Positions 43,659-55,023 of a stretch of DNA of 64,000 nt are shown one piece after another. Made by a program: the position numbers and the translations under genes. The notes under the pieces are model-generated. The model worked only from the letters and a program-made list of their open reading frames with translations, did no database searches and had not been told where the DNA came from. Every line of letters begins with the position of its first letter. Within the stretch, counting starts at the first letter, position 1. Source of the stretch: Sceloporus undulatus (Eukaryota; Chordata; Lepidosauria; Squamata; Phrynosomatidae); the NCBI RefSeq assembly GCF_019175285.1, contig NC_056530.1:10840120-10904119 (forward strand). The letters run 5' to 3'.

Positions 43659-43866
43659 TGCATTCGCCCGGCACAAATACTCCATTTTAATTGTCATGAC
43701 TCAATGCTATGGAATCCTGGGATTTGGAGTTTATTGTGGCGCCCGAGCTCTTTGGCAGCAAAGGCTAAATGCCTCACAAACTATGTTTCCCACAATTCCA
43801 TAGCACTGAGCCATGGAGGCTAAAGTGGTATCCAAGCGGATTATTTCTGCAGTGCAGATGCATCCA
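43659..43866. mobile_element. Fold-back MITE, family 1
   Basis: GGGCTGCATTCGCCCGGCAC and TGCAGTGCAGATGCATCC are the inverted ends; GGAATCCTGGGATTTGGAGT and its counterpart form the core. Confidence 0.78.
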
Positions 43867-44515
43867 TTCTCATCTCCCTGAAAACATACTGTTTGCGGAG
43901 ATGGGGAGAAGGACTTGCAAAGCTTAAAAATGCCAGTGGCCACTGGATGGCGTTGGAACAATAAGCATTTTCTTCCAGAGAAAGCTATTTTTTCTTTCTG
44001 AACTTTGGCGTCTTTCTTTTCTTTTCTTGCTTTAAAAAAAAAACTCTCCAGAAAATTGGTGCATCTGTGGTTTTAAATAGACATCATTCACTCTTGCTCT
44101 CTGTCTCATAAATAAACCTTTTGCTGAGTTAAGAGACTATATGGAGCTAAAGGCCGGGATGGAATTAAATATGGAGAAACCCATAAGATATCATTAAAAT
44201 TTTAAGCCACCGGGCTCCTAAAGTACATCACTGGGCCTGCCTTCTGAATTAGCTGCTGTACCCATTGGGCTTATGTATGTTCGAAGAGGGGAGAACGAAA
44301 GAGAGGAAGGAAAAGGCAATGGAAAGGCAGCCGGAGAGATGAACGCAAAGAGATAAGGGAGGAAATGCTTCCAATCAAACATGACAACTCAAAGCAAATT
44401 TCTTAAGAGTTAGGCTTTAAGCAAGCAAGCAAGTGATGGGTTCCAATCTGCCAGGGAAACTACAGTCTATACATTGCAAATGCGGCTCCTATGTGGTTGA
44501 TAGCAGTTTATCTGA
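43867..44515. other. Unique stretch, possible conserved element
   Basis: No repeat was recognised. The segment 44090-44285 has balanced composition with CpG (for example AAGCCACCGGGCTCC) and TAAATATGGAGAAACCC; it is a plausible conserved non-coding element. Confidence 0.35.
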
Positions 44516-45150
44516 GGCTGCATCTGCCCTGCAGAAATAATCCATCTTGACACCATTTTAACTGCTATGGCACAATGCTATGGTATTTTGGCCACTGTAG
44601 TTTTTTGTGTGTGACATCAGAGTTCTCCTTCAGAGAAAGCTAAACGTCTCACAGAACTACGGTCTCATTCCCACTATCTTTTAAACCGGATTGTGAATCG
44701 GTTTGGACCAGTTCAAATGACCCCGGTTCCCACTGAATCGCTGAAGCAATTCCAAGAGGGAGGCCATGCGCTAGATCCATATAAGCCACATCTTTTTGAC
44801 GCTGATTTTTTTCCAGCTTCTTTTTTGATAAATCGAATCTGTGCAAGTGTGACCCACATGCGGATCGGAATTGATTCAAATTTCCCTTTCGGCCGGCTGG
44901 AACCAAATCATTTTGAATCGATTCATCTGTGAATGGGAACCACAAGTGGATTATTTTGGAGGACAAAATGCGACCGGGGCCAATTTAGTGAGAACTACGC
45001 TCTGCTGTCAAATTGATCCATTGATTTGGATCACACGCAGATTTGTCTGTAAGTGGGAATGGGGCCTACATTTTCCAGAATTCCATAGCAGGGTGCCATG
45101 TCAGTTAAAGTGGTATCAAACTGGATTATTTCTGCAATGAGAATGCAATC
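44516..45150. mobile_element. Fold-back MITE, family 1, split by another MITE
   Basis: GGCTGCATCTGCCCTGCAGA at the left and TCTGCAATGAGAATGCAATC at the right are inverted. A 3-bp duplication TGA flanks it (44513-44515, 45151-45153), as in the copy at 1008. Nested: 44661-45066. Confidence 0.85.
44661..45066. mobile_element. Non-autonomous DNA element, 406 bp, nested
   Basis: The ends GGTCTCATTCCCACT and AGTGGGAATGGGGCC are inverted. An exact 3-bp duplication TAC (44658-44660, 45067-45069) interrupts the family-1 core. The interior is rich in GAATCGATT-like motifs. No coding frame resembles a transposase. Confidence 0.82.
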
Positions 45151-45888
45151 TGAGACAATCTGGTGCTTTGGGCACATAATGGGGTGTGTGTGTGACGATT
45201 CTTTTCACTTTCTACTATACGGTCTTGGCCCAGTCTTCAGGAGTTAAAGTCCCTCCAGATGGTCTTGGATTGTAATGCCCAACATCCCTCACTGTTGCCT
45301 ATGCAACAGCGTTGGGTTTCAGTAACATTTTGAGGGACACAAGAGTTTCCTCTTGTTTAATCGGACCTCTGAAAAGCACACTATTCCATAACTGATGTCA
45401 GGAAAGGTGGTATGAAAAGGTGAATGCAAATGAGATGTCAGATCCAGCAAAGATATTTTTTTGGGGTGGAGGGAAGAATAGGCAGAGGCAATCCTGTCTT
45501 CCCAGGTGAGGCTGAAGATGGCTTGAAGAGTAAATGAAATTGACATCTCTTTTTATTTATTGTAATATTTATTAGAGGTGGGTGAATAATTGATGCCCAT
45601 CCCTTGTGGACTTCCTGGGGCAGGCTGGCACTTGGTTGGGTGGAATGAAAATTTAATAACACTTGGCTGCCTGGCTGGTTGGGAATTAGGATGTGACTAT
45701 AAGGTGCGGTCTGGTAATTGTAAACGCAGGGAGCGCCAAGTGCTCCTGAGCAAAACTGGGAAAAGTTACCTTTCTGGACTCCCAAGTTTATACGGTGCTG
45801 TGGAATCTGGGATCTGGAGACCCACAACAGTAACTATTCCAGCTGTACCCCTGAAGAGAAGAGAGCTATCCACCTCCTATGATGTGCG
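45151..45888. other. No gene seen; hAT-like fragment
   Basis: CCCTCCAGATGGTCTTGGAT and AATGCCCAACATCCCTCACT (about 45250-45295) resemble a hAT MITE arm. Otherwise unrecognised. Confidence 0.45.
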
Positions 45889-46165
45889 ATTTTTTTGGAG
45901 GGATGAAAAGCTTGCTCCTTACAGGACTGGCAAGTGACCCTTACTACAAGGGAGATCATCTTTTTGGAGAGATGGAAAGATTGCCCCTTACAGGACTGGC
46001 AAGTATCTCTTATTACAAGAGATATCCTTTTTTTGAGGGATAGAAAAATTGCTCTTTATAGGACTGGCAAGTATCCCTTATTACAAGAGATATCCTTTTT
46101 TTAAGAAAGCTTTCCCTTTATAGGACTGGCAGATGTCACTTATAAGAAATGTTCCCTGTTTGAGG
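45889..46165. repeat. Minisatellite, ~67-bp unit, about four copies
   Basis: AGGACTGGCA recurs at 45923, 45992, 46060 and 46122 (spacing 69, 68, 62 bp). Each is preceded by a TTTTTTGGAGGGATGRAAA-like segment and followed by AGTATCYCTTATTACAAGAG. The two middle units are the most alike and the last is degraded. Confidence 0.88.
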
Positions 46166-46229
46166 GTTGGAAATAATTCCCTTTTGCATAGAATGAATAA
46201 AGTAATTCCTTATTTTGGGCTGTGGACCC

Positions 46230-46418
46230 AGAAAAGTGTAGTGGTTTGAGCCTTGGATGATGACTCTCAGGATCAGGGTTCAATTCCTTATTCAGCCATG
46301 GAAACCCATTGGGTGACCTTGGGTAAGGCACATACTCTCAGCCCCAGAAAACCCCATGGTAGATTCACCTTAGGGTCACCATAATTCAGAAATGATGTGA
46401 TAGTATACAACAATAGTA
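46230..46418 (+). mobile_element. tRNA-derived SINE, Sauria type, internally shortened
   Basis: The head is GTAGTGGTTTGAGCCTTGGA, the body GGGTGACCTTGGGTAAGGCA and the tail TTAGGGTCACCATAATTCAG. The middle AAGGCAATGGCAAAC block is missing, as in the copy at 11876. Confidence 0.82.
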
Positions 46419-46446
46419 ACTCGTCATAAAGGCAGAATAGCATGTA

Positions 46447-46686
46447 CAGTGCTACCTCAGGTTACGAAATTAATTCGTTCCGCCGCCCCGTTCGTAACCC
46501 GATGCATTTCGCAACCCGAAAAAGGCTTTCCGTTAGCGCTGGAAAGCCGCGCGTTTGAATTTCGCGCCGAAAAAAATTTCGTAACCCGAAAAAACCTTCG
46601 TATCCCGGAACAGTTTTTTCCAATCTAACTTTTTCGTATCCCGGAAATTTCGTAACGCGATCAATTCGTATCCCGGGGTACCACTG
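46447..46686. mobile_element. CpG-rich Tc1/mariner-type MITE
   Basis: The ends CAGTGCTACCTCAGGTTACG and CGTATCCCGGGGTACCACTG are roughly inverted and flanked by TA (46445-46446, 46687-46688). The inside repeats TTCGTAACCCG and TCGTATCCCGGAA motifs. Very high CpG for this window, so probably recent. Confidence 0.82.
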
Positions 46687-46688
46687 TA

Positions 46689-47154
46689 TTATATTATTGA
46701 TGAATGACGACAATACATTAATTTTACAGAGAAACCCATGGCTAGGCGAGCTGAAATCAATACTTTTGTTTGATATTTAGGAAGGACAGAAACTTGTTAA
46801 TGGCTGCTTCCTGATTTGTCAGTCCTCCACGTCCTGAATTTGGATTGTCCCTCCTTGTTGTTTTGAAAACCTGGCAAAGACTCCATGTGCAATAATTCCT
46901 GAACTGAATGTAATATAATGTCATGTATTCTACCATTATAGATCCAACTGAATAATCCTACTGCAATGACCAAAACCCATAACCACAAATTATTACACCG
47001 TTAGGTTTCTTATTGCTCAAAAAGTCGATAAACGGTTTCCAGTCTTTCAAAAAGTCTTCAGTTGGCATATCCTTTAGAATGTGTTTTTAACTGGTTTTCA
47101 AATACAAATTCTTTTTTTAGCTTTTATAAAAGGCTTTCGCTTAATTTTTTTTTT
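46689..47154. other. No gene seen
   Basis: Non-coding sequence without a recognised repeat. Confidence 0.5.
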
Positions 47155-47222
47155 GAAATTATTGCAAGCCGCCTTGGATTCCATCTCAGGAGAATGGCAG
47201 GGCAAACATTTAATAAATTAAA
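47155..47222 (+). mobile_element. L2-like LINE 3' tail
   Basis: ATTGCAAGCCGCCTTGGATT, GAGAATGGCAGGGCAAACAT and TTAATAAATTAAATT are L2-like terminal features. Confidence 0.6.
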
Positions 47223-47829
47223 TTGAAACAAACCCTTAAGATCATGCAATTCAGGTATCAAAAGGGCTCTGTCAAATTTGGTTTTCATGTTGGAGTTGAG
47301 AACAGCCATTTTGTGTCTTCCAATATTCCCATAAAGATCCTTCTCCTGAGTTCATACTTGCATCATTTCAGTCGTCTGGTGCGGCAACACACACACTTAA
47401 TGTCCAATTTGTCTACCTTCTCCACTCATTTGTCGATTGCAGTCTGGGAAGACAACTTGCAAAGAATACAGTAGATGCAATAAAGATTCCACTGCTGCCA
47501 TTTCCTAAAAACATCGAGGCACAAGACTATTATGGATCTGCCCCATGCCCAACCCATCCACCAGCTTTCATAAAGAAGCCATTTCGACATGGATAATGCA
47601 ACTGAATTAAACAGCTGATGCTCTCCTTCAGCTTTTCATGGTCACACCTACTTGGGTTCAGCAGAAATGCAGAGCATTTGCAGGATGGTGTGGTTGGAGG
47701 GCAACCAAAAAATGCATTGTGGAGATGTGATCTTAACTCAGGGCTTCATGGTTCCCATCCTTAGTCACTAACCTTCAGTAGTTTGCTGAAGAAGACCATA
47801 ACAGGGGAAGCTTAACTTTTTGGATGACA
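47223..47829. other. No gene seen
   Basis: Non-coding sequence without a recognised repeat. Confidence 0.5.
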
Positions 47830-48445
47830 ACACAGAGCTTGTCTACACTGACCAGAATACTCCAGACTGCTCCTGGAGTATTCTGATCCTGGAGCTGCTC
47901 CAAGTTCCCCTTGTAACCTTCATACTCCATAGCGACATTGGGCGGCTATCTACACTCATGTCCTCGCTATGAGCAAGTTGCTCCTTCTAATTTCAGAAAC
48001 AAGGTGGCCAGTGTTGACCAAGGGCACCTTGTTGTGACCTCAGATAGAGTAACCCATGCCAGTGGCAGTGGCACTGGATGCTAGGAGGGACATGTGTGCC
48101 GACAGCTGCCCAGCATCACTTGGAGTGCTCCAGGTTATCCTGGAAAATCCTGAGCAAAAGGTACATGTTTTAAATCTATTTTAAGGGACAGATGAGGTGG
48201 ATTCAATGCATAACTGGCCTTGCATCTTTAAAACAGTCCACATACAAATTGGGTATTTGATCCTGCATTGTGAAGACAGGGCACATAGTTTTTTGGGCTA
48301 TGTGGCCATGTTCTAGAAGAGTTTATTCCTGACGTTTCGCCTGCATCTGTGGCTGGCATCTTCAGAGAATGCTGGCATGGAAGAGAGTTGGGGATATATA
48401 CATAGTGTGACCTGGGGCGCCATGGTTCATTTGGCCCTTGTAGAC
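47830..48445. repeat. Possible hAT-like element with nested hammerhead-type repeat
   Basis: AGCTTGTCTACACTGACCAG at the left and CTTGTAGACATGGCCTTAGT at the right look like remote inverted ends. Near the left end TACTCCAGACTGCTCCTGGA is a local palindrome. The assignment is tentative. Confidence 0.35.
48275..48400 (-). repeat. Hammerhead-like dispersed repeat, single arm
   Basis: In + orientation TGTGGCCATGTTCTAGAAGA, TTATTCCTGACGTTTCGCCT and GCATCTGTGGCTGGCATCTT are read. The minus strand gives CTGAAGA, GCCAGC, CACAGAT, GCAGGC, GAAACGTC. Confidence 0.75.
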
Positions 48446-49538
48446 ATGGCCTTAGTGACTGGATAATTCTGGGAGTCATCTTAGTCAAACAAGTGACCTT
48501 TCCAGCCTCTAAAGGAGGCCTGGTGCATCTCACCAGAGTTGTTCTGTGCCCTTTCCTCTGATAACCACATTTCCTATCCAGAAGGTCATTGGAAAACTGG
48601 GAAAGACCTAGAGAAGAGTGGCCCAAAGGATTGTAGGCTGGTGTTGCAAGGCTATGTCCCACGAGGAAATGTTTTGAGAGGCCACGTTTAGAAGGAGAAG
48701 ATGACTAAGGTGGGAGGCGGGACCGAGTCAAGGTTTAGACAATGATGGATGGCGTGGAGGAAGCAGGAAAAGGGCTGTGCAATTTCTCTCACTTGGTGCT
48801 GAGATGTAGGATGGGAGTGGCCCAGCGAAACTGTGAGATAAGAGATTTCAGGAGAGATGAAAGATAGAATGTCTTCGTACAGCATGCAGTTCATTGAGGA
48901 CATTTTGCTGTTGGGAGATCTACTGACGGTTGATAGAAATTAACACAAGGCAGAAGTGGGCAACTGAGGAGGGCCTTTCCTGATGCATTTTGGCACATCA
49001 GAAATTACATAGCATCATTTTTGGCTGTCATTTTTTGGTCGATTTTCAACTGGCTTTTGCTTTTTGATAGGGATTGTGGGAGCTCTGGTGGGGATAGTGG
49101 CAAACGGTTGCATTTTTGGCCCATCTGGGGGTGTTTATTTGATATGGGTCTATGGGTTTTGCTGAATATTGTCTCCTCCACTTCCACTCATTCCACTCTT
49201 CTTGGGGGCTGTTTGTAGAAATGTTTTGGACCCACACTACAGGTTTCCCAAATGTTTGGTTAAACCAGGGGTGTGGTTTGATCAGGCGATCCTATGCTTT
49301 GAAAGGCAAATGTTCTCCCTCTTTTTTTTCTTTTTAGACTTATCGGTTGAGAGAAAATAACATGGTGCAACCTTCAAAGGATCATGGTGTTTTTTGGGGG
49401 GGTTAAGAAAGAAGCTGACGTCAATATGTGACAATGAAAAATCAAGTCATCACAAATGGATCCAATGGTGGGAAGTGTACATTTAAGCTGTACACAAAAT
49501 TACTTGTTTGGAAAAAGATATATTTTATTATGTTTGTA
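48446..49538. other. No gene seen
   Basis: Non-coding sequence without a recognised repeat over about 1.1 kb. Confidence 0.45.
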
Positions 49539-49769
49539 CAGTTGGCCCTCCTTATCCATGGATTTTTTAATATACGAATTCAAGCATCCACGGCTTGAAA
49601 ATATTTTTAAAAAGTATACATTTGAAGTATCAAACCTTGATTTTCCCATTTTATATAAGGGACACCATTTTGCTATGCCATTGTATTTAATGGGACCTGA
49701 GCATACACGGATTTTGTTATTCACGGCGGTTCCTGGAACCCAACCCCAGAGGATAACAAGGGTCCACTG
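49539..49769. mobile_element. Tigger-like MITE A
   Basis: The ends CAGTTGGCCCTCCTTATCCA and GATAACAAGGGTCCACTG are inverted, with TA at 49537-49538 and 49770-49771. 231 bp. It is the cleanest copy of its family in the window. Confidence 0.88.
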
Positions 49770-49937
49770 TATGTATGTTTGTTTATTTTTATATTGGAAA
49801 TTAATAACAGTAAAAAGAACTATAGATTGAGATCCTGCATGGGACATTTAGCTACAGTGTTGTAACTATCGTCTGTTTCCTGATCTGACCCTCTAAACCC
49901 CACCTTAAAAGCCAGGCAGCCATACTGAGCAAAGGGG

Positions 49938-50430
49938 TTAGAATCACAGAGTTGGAAGTAGGCTATCGAACCCAACCCCATTCTGCAATGTAGGAAGACA
50001 CAATCAAAGCACCCCCAATAGATGGCCATCCAGTGTTTGCTGGAAAACTCTACCACTTTCTAGGGCAATGTATTCCACTGCCAAACAGGACGTTCATAAT
50101 GTTTAGGTGGCATCTCTTTTCCTGAAGCTTCAATGCATTGTTCCTTGTCCTAGTCTCTGGAGCAGCAGAAAACAAGCTTGCTCCCTCCTCAATATGACAT
50201 CCCTTCAAATATTTAAACAGGGCTATCATATCACCTCTTAACCTTCTCTTCTCCAGGCTAAACATCCCCAGCTCCCTGAGTCGTTCCTCATAGGGCATGG
50301 CTTTCAGACCCTTCACCATTTAAGCTACCCTCCTCTGGACACACTCCAGCTTGTCCACATCCTTCTTGAATTGTGGTGCTCAGAACTGGACACAGTATTC
50401 CAGGTGAGGTCTGACCAAAGCAAAATAAAG
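49938..50430 (-). mobile_element. CR1 LINE, 3' ORF part
   Basis: The minus-strand translation has MVKGLKAMPYEERLRELGMF, SLEKRRLRGDMIALFKYLKG and EEGASLFSAAPETRTRNNAL. Upstream is an FWSDLTWNTVSSSEHHNSRR-like region and at the low end the AATCACAGAGTTGGAAG terminus. 5'-truncated. Confidence 0.88.
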
Positions 50431-51364
50431 TGTTTGCAGTGCTGGTGAACAGGGAACTGGAGGTTAATGTATCCAGCCCCTTCCTGCCAGGAAGACCCAG
50501 TGTGACAAGTGGAAGTGAGGCATTTGTGGTTGTGGCAAGGTTGTCATGACCGTAAATGTGAATGTGAAAGAGTTATGAGGTTGTAAATCCAGTTTATGCC
50601 ATCGTAACTGCCCCAAAAGATTCCGGCCATAGTGTCACACTGCAAACGTACTATTCTACTGATGCATCAATGTGCTATACATGTAAGGAAGAAAAGAAGA
50701 AGAAGAAAAAGAAACAAAGGAGACTTTTTTTTAATCCGATATGTTTCAGAATTCAAAAGAAACCCACTCAAATTGGCAATAATTTATTTTTTATTATTGT
50801 TATTATTTATTTTAATATAAATAATATATATAATATATTTGTTTTTTATTTTTTGTTATTATTTACGGTATTTATACCCTGCCCTTCAGCCCTAAAGGCT
50901 TTCAGAGCTGCTTACAATTATTAATATTTTTAATTAGACATTTAATTTTAATTTAATTAAATGAAATTAAACTAATTAAAATGTTGCAGCTGGAGTGGGA
51001 AATTGCCACAAAGTAATCCAAGCCAACAGAAATATTGTTTCTGTTATGTGTATATATTTTTTTAAAGATGCATTTTTGGGGTGTGTGTTTTTGAGGCAGA
51101 AAGTTCTCACACTTATTTTATGTGTGTAGTTTTTTGAAATGAATTTTCCAAGGCCATAATTCTGCAAAAATGGCATTGCGAGCTTGTAAATCTATCACTT
51201 CTTAGCTGCAAAAAAGATCTGTGTAAGTCACTGTTTGGTTCTGGAAGTGGAGAAAGAGCTTGTGTGAGTTTGATTTTCAGACTTGGGAGGCCAAACTGTA
51301 ATTTTCTTACCTTTCCTTTTGTTATAGCAAGAAACAGAGTTATTCAACTCCTAAAACACATATT
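50431..51364. other. Non-coding; L2-like tail at about 50865-50935 (-)
   Basis: ATTTATACCCTGCCCTTCAG and TTTCAGAGCTGCTTACAATT are the reverse complement of an L2-like 3' end. Long AT-rich runs surround it. No gene was seen. Confidence 0.5.
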
Positions 51365-51597
51365 GGCCTGTGACAGACAGCCAAAATAAAGCTGCTTCGA
51401 GTCACAGTGGAGATATGGTGTTTCAATGATGCATGCGTCCTAAGAGTCCAGAAGCCACACCAAAGCCACACTCCAGTCCTTAGGGTTGGAGTGTGGCTTT
51501 GGTGCAACTTCTGGACTCTTAGGACGCTTGCATCATTGAAACACCATACCTCCACTGTGACTCAAAGCAGCTTTATTTTGGCTGTCTGTAACAGGCC
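51365..51597. mobile_element. Fold-back MITE, family 2
   Basis: A 233-bp palindrome with ends GGCCTGTGACAGACAGCC and GGCTGTCTGTAACAGGCC. The 3-bp duplication ATT (51362-51364, 51598-51600) is exact. The arms are about 110 bp and nearly identical. Confidence 0.9.
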
Positions 51598-51854
51598 ATT
51601 GACTTGTGGAAAGATTTGTTCCCCTAAAGGAAAAGACTTCTGTAAATATTGCAAAGTTCTTTTTGTTGTCTAAACGCCCTTGATACCTGTCATGCTGAAT
51701 TCCTTCAGTCTTCCTGCATTCCAGATGTAACATTGACATGCACATTTTTAAAAACCAAAATTTAATTTAAAAAGGAAAGAGGAAGAAATGTATTTTTATT
51801 ATCAGTTACTCCAGGAAAGTGTTCTGAAGGACTTGAAATAAATGAAATCATAAC
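51598..51854. other. No gene seen
   Basis: Non-coding sequence without a recognised repeat. Confidence 0.5.
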
Positions 51855-51980
51855 AGTTGCGGTGTCATTGAATCCGGTTGGAAGGGACTTGAAGGGACCA
51901 TCTAATCCAACCCCTGACTGCTTAAGTACAATGGAGAGATGACTATCTAAACTCTGTTTAAAAACCTCCAATGAAGGATA
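51855..51980 (-). mobile_element. CR1 LINE 3' terminus
   Basis: CATTGAATCCGGTTGGAAGG, GGGACCATCTAATCCAACCC and AACTCTGTTTAAAAACCTCC match the CR1 3' end in reverse orientation. Confidence 0.75.
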
Positions 51981-52571
51981 TCGTGTGAAATGTTGCAGGG
52001 TACACTGTGTTGTGCACGCTTTTATTTTCTTAGTATTATCATTATTTGTGCATTGCTTTAAAAAAAATGGCAAGTTTCAAAGAAGTAATAGGGATATGTA
52101 CAATTCTGTGTTGCAAAATTCTCAGGGTTTTTAGCTGAATTTTTGGTGGGAGGACTGAAGCTCAAGTGAGGGAAAGGAATCCATAGTGACCAAAGAGATG
52201 TAGCAGATCCAATGAGTTGAAGGAAGGGAATGATAAGGGTGGCCAGTATTTGAAGAAGCCACTGGTGGAACACAAGAATTCCAATGCCATGGTGGAAGCT
52301 GGAATTGGAGACATGGAGGTGATCCGTCTACTATGGCCTCAGCTGCCAGGAGATGGAGGAGAAGCACATTAGGTAAGTAGCTCCCTAGGTAAGCCTCCCA
52401 ATTCTTCACCAACTCCTTTACTTCCAAGAGTAGCTTCTGAACATCTCCTGGCTAGTCCAGATTGGTTGCAGGGAGGAACATGACACAGGAGAGGGAAGAG
52501 TATTTGCATGGGCATCAAAGATTATAGCCAAGCAGGTGGTGATGGGACAAATCCTGTTTTAAGGGGTAATT
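51981..52571. other. No gene seen
   Basis: Non-coding sequence without a recognised repeat. Confidence 0.5.
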
Positions 52572-52819
52572 GCAATCAGCCCTCTGTATCCATGAATTTC
52601 ACATCCATGGATTCAACCATCTCTATATCTATATCTATATCTACATCTATATATATATATATATTTAAATTGCAAAAAAGCAACCTTTGATTTTGCCAGT
52701 TTAAATATGGGGCACCATTTTGTTATGCCATTGTATATAGTGGGACTTGAGCACCCACAGATTTTGGTGTCCACGGTGGGTCCTGGAACCAAATCTGAGC
52801 GGATACCAAGGGACCACTG
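52572..52819. mobile_element. Tigger-like MITE A with internal microsatellite
   Basis: AATCAGCCCTCTGTATCCAT at the left and GATACCAAGGGACCACTG at the right match the family. An (ATATCT)n then (AT)n run at 52620-52664 has expanded within it. Confidence 0.78.
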
Positions 52820-53798
52820 TGCACTGTACTTCTCTCGCCTTTAAGCAAACCTCCAAGGCCCAAGAAAGAATGTGAGATGGTTTGAATGTTCCCACATTGG
52901 CTGTGTTTGTCTTCATGAGAAGTAAGGAAATGAACTGATCTGGCATGGTTCATCTGATGTCATTATTTGAAAAGGCTGATCCAATTTTTCCAAGATGTCT
53001 ATCCCTAAATGCACATGTGTCAGTATCTGCAATGCTGTAGTTCAGCCTTCTTCAACTTGCTCTTTGCTTTGGTTGCATTAGATCATAGGTCCCCTCATCC
53101 CCAGCACCAACATAGTAGGAACCATGGAAAGGATAGTTCGACAAATCCAGAGAATGCCAAGTTTAATGAAGCTGCCCTCACTAGGTAAACCATTATAGAT
53201 AACCTGACGTGAAAGGTCTGACTTTTAAATACTTAGCATTTCTTCCTTCCTTCCTGATACCCGCCTCTCCTGTGCCCTCTCTCCTTTCCATAATATCCCA
53301 TTGTTGTAATAAGTAAAGGACCTGGCAGGCATTCATATAAACAAAGTAACATTTTTATTTGACCTTTTGCATTACATGGTTCGCTAGGCAAACATAATAT
53401 TTGTTCAGCAACGAAGGAGCTGATAGCTCTTGCAGAGTACAGAGTCTTGCAAAGTTCTGGTCAAGTTGGTCGATGCCACAGGGATAAGGCAGTGGGCACT
53501 TGTTCTAGGAGATGCAGGCTCTGGCCTGATGCCCAGTGATGGTCCATTAGCACTGTGGCTGCCATGAATTCATGATTTCCAGAAGTGGGAGCTGGAGGAG
53601 AGAGATGGGGCTGGTGGCTTGGAGGTGTTTGACTCCATGGTTTTCTCCTGGGCCATTCTCCTCCCAAGTTGAAGGTGGTGGCCTTCCATGACATGCAGCC
53701 TACTCACCATTAGTAACATTTTTCTTATCATTCCTTCTTTTTCATTAATTGCACTTTCAAGCAAAATATTTTGGGTGGTACAATTTTACCCTATCTCA
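52820..53798. other. No gene seen
   Basis: Non-coding sequence without a recognised repeat. Confidence 0.45.
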
Positions 53799-54140
53799 TA
53801 CCCTCCAGATGGTCAAATTTGGCAGGGGCAGTCCCAGTTCTTGCTCTGCTATCCCACTTTTCTAGCACCTTTTAAAATGTCTCAGCTTGTCTTTCCTACA
53901 CCTGCTTTCCCCCTTTGTCCTCAGCTTACTTCAATTGCTGCAAACTGAATCCAGACCGCAAACATAGTTGAACTCTGCAGAGGAGAGAGCCCTTTGCAGT
54001 AGGCTCAGGCAAAAGCCAGCTGCTGCAGCCCAGCTTATGTGTTATTCTTCATTAATAATTTTTGCCATGCTGATCACACTTCGATGTTGCTTGGCCACAC
54101 ATGTCCCTGTTTTCACCTGTGAAATGTCGGAGGCTATGTT
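53799..54140. mobile_element. Non-autonomous DNA element, family H
   Basis: TCATACCCTCCAGATGGTCA, CAGCTTACTTCAATTGCTGC, GGCTCAGGCAAAAGCCAGCT and TTGCTTGGCCACACATGTCC align in order with 55024-55390. The terminal CATACCCTCCA and the TGAAATGTCGGAGG end are roughly inverted. Confidence 0.72.
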
Positions 54141-55023
54141 ATCACTGGGAAAGCCCCCCCATATTTCCAGCTTCTGAAAGGATTAAGGCTAGGTTCAGAG
54201 GGAACAGAGAAGACTTGGATCTCTTGGATCCTTTGTGATACACAAAGGATATTGTGTTGGGATTTCTTAGAATGAGAGCTGACATGTTAAAAAATAACTC
54301 CTGATAAAGTGAAAGCCTGAAAAGCCTAAAGCAACAGGACTTTTGTCTCAGGGTGGTGTAACCTGCCTGCCTTTCTGCTACTTCTGTATACCTTTATTTT
54401 AATTCCTCTTTCAACTTTTACTGTTTCATTGCCTCCTGCCCTGCCTCTGCACCTGCTTGGTTCCAGCCTTTGCTTCAAACTCACTTTCTTCCTCTAATGT
54501 TTATCTTCCCGGTTTGCCCTGGAAGATTGCACTTTGGATACAGTTTGCAGCAACTGAAGCAACCTCGGACTGTCGAAATGTCTGGTCTTGCTTATTTTCC
54601 CCTGGGGCATTTTTTCCCTATCCCCGATGCCCTTTGTAATGTTATGTTTGCTAAACTCTTCTTTTCAAAGCCACCCTTGCTATTTTTTACCCCCATACAG
54701 AGAAGGCCCACCTTCCTTTCAAACCAGGTCCTCTCCTTTGAGGAACCGACGCTCATTAGTCAACACTTCCTTTGTGTTCGGTTGCCAATAAACCCCTTAG
54801 AAACAGAAACAAGCAAAAAAACTCATGGACAAAGGATTGATAGGCAAATACAGCACCCTGTTGAATTTCTATCCAAGATCACTGAAAGAGAGACTTGGGA
54901 GACAGCTCATTTACTCTTTAAGGGAAGGGTGTGTATTGCACAGCTTGTGCCCAAGTGTGAGCCATGGAGGTTTCCACTGCAGCTCTTGCTGTTGCCATAG
55001 ACAACATAGTCAATAGTGTGGAA
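54141..55023. other. Unique non-coding stretch
   Basis: A 176-codon + strand open frame (54470-55000) has no recognisable domain, no conserved motif and a composition like the surrounding DNA; it is not called. Confidence 0.45.

Noticed and set aside
52620-52664. Large satellite array
   Set aside because: Only a short ATATCT/AT microsatellite inside a MITE.
54470-55000. 176-codon open frame on + strand
   Set aside because: No recognisable domain, no homologue I know, composition like surrounding non-coding DNA, and its end runs into a repeat-rich zone.
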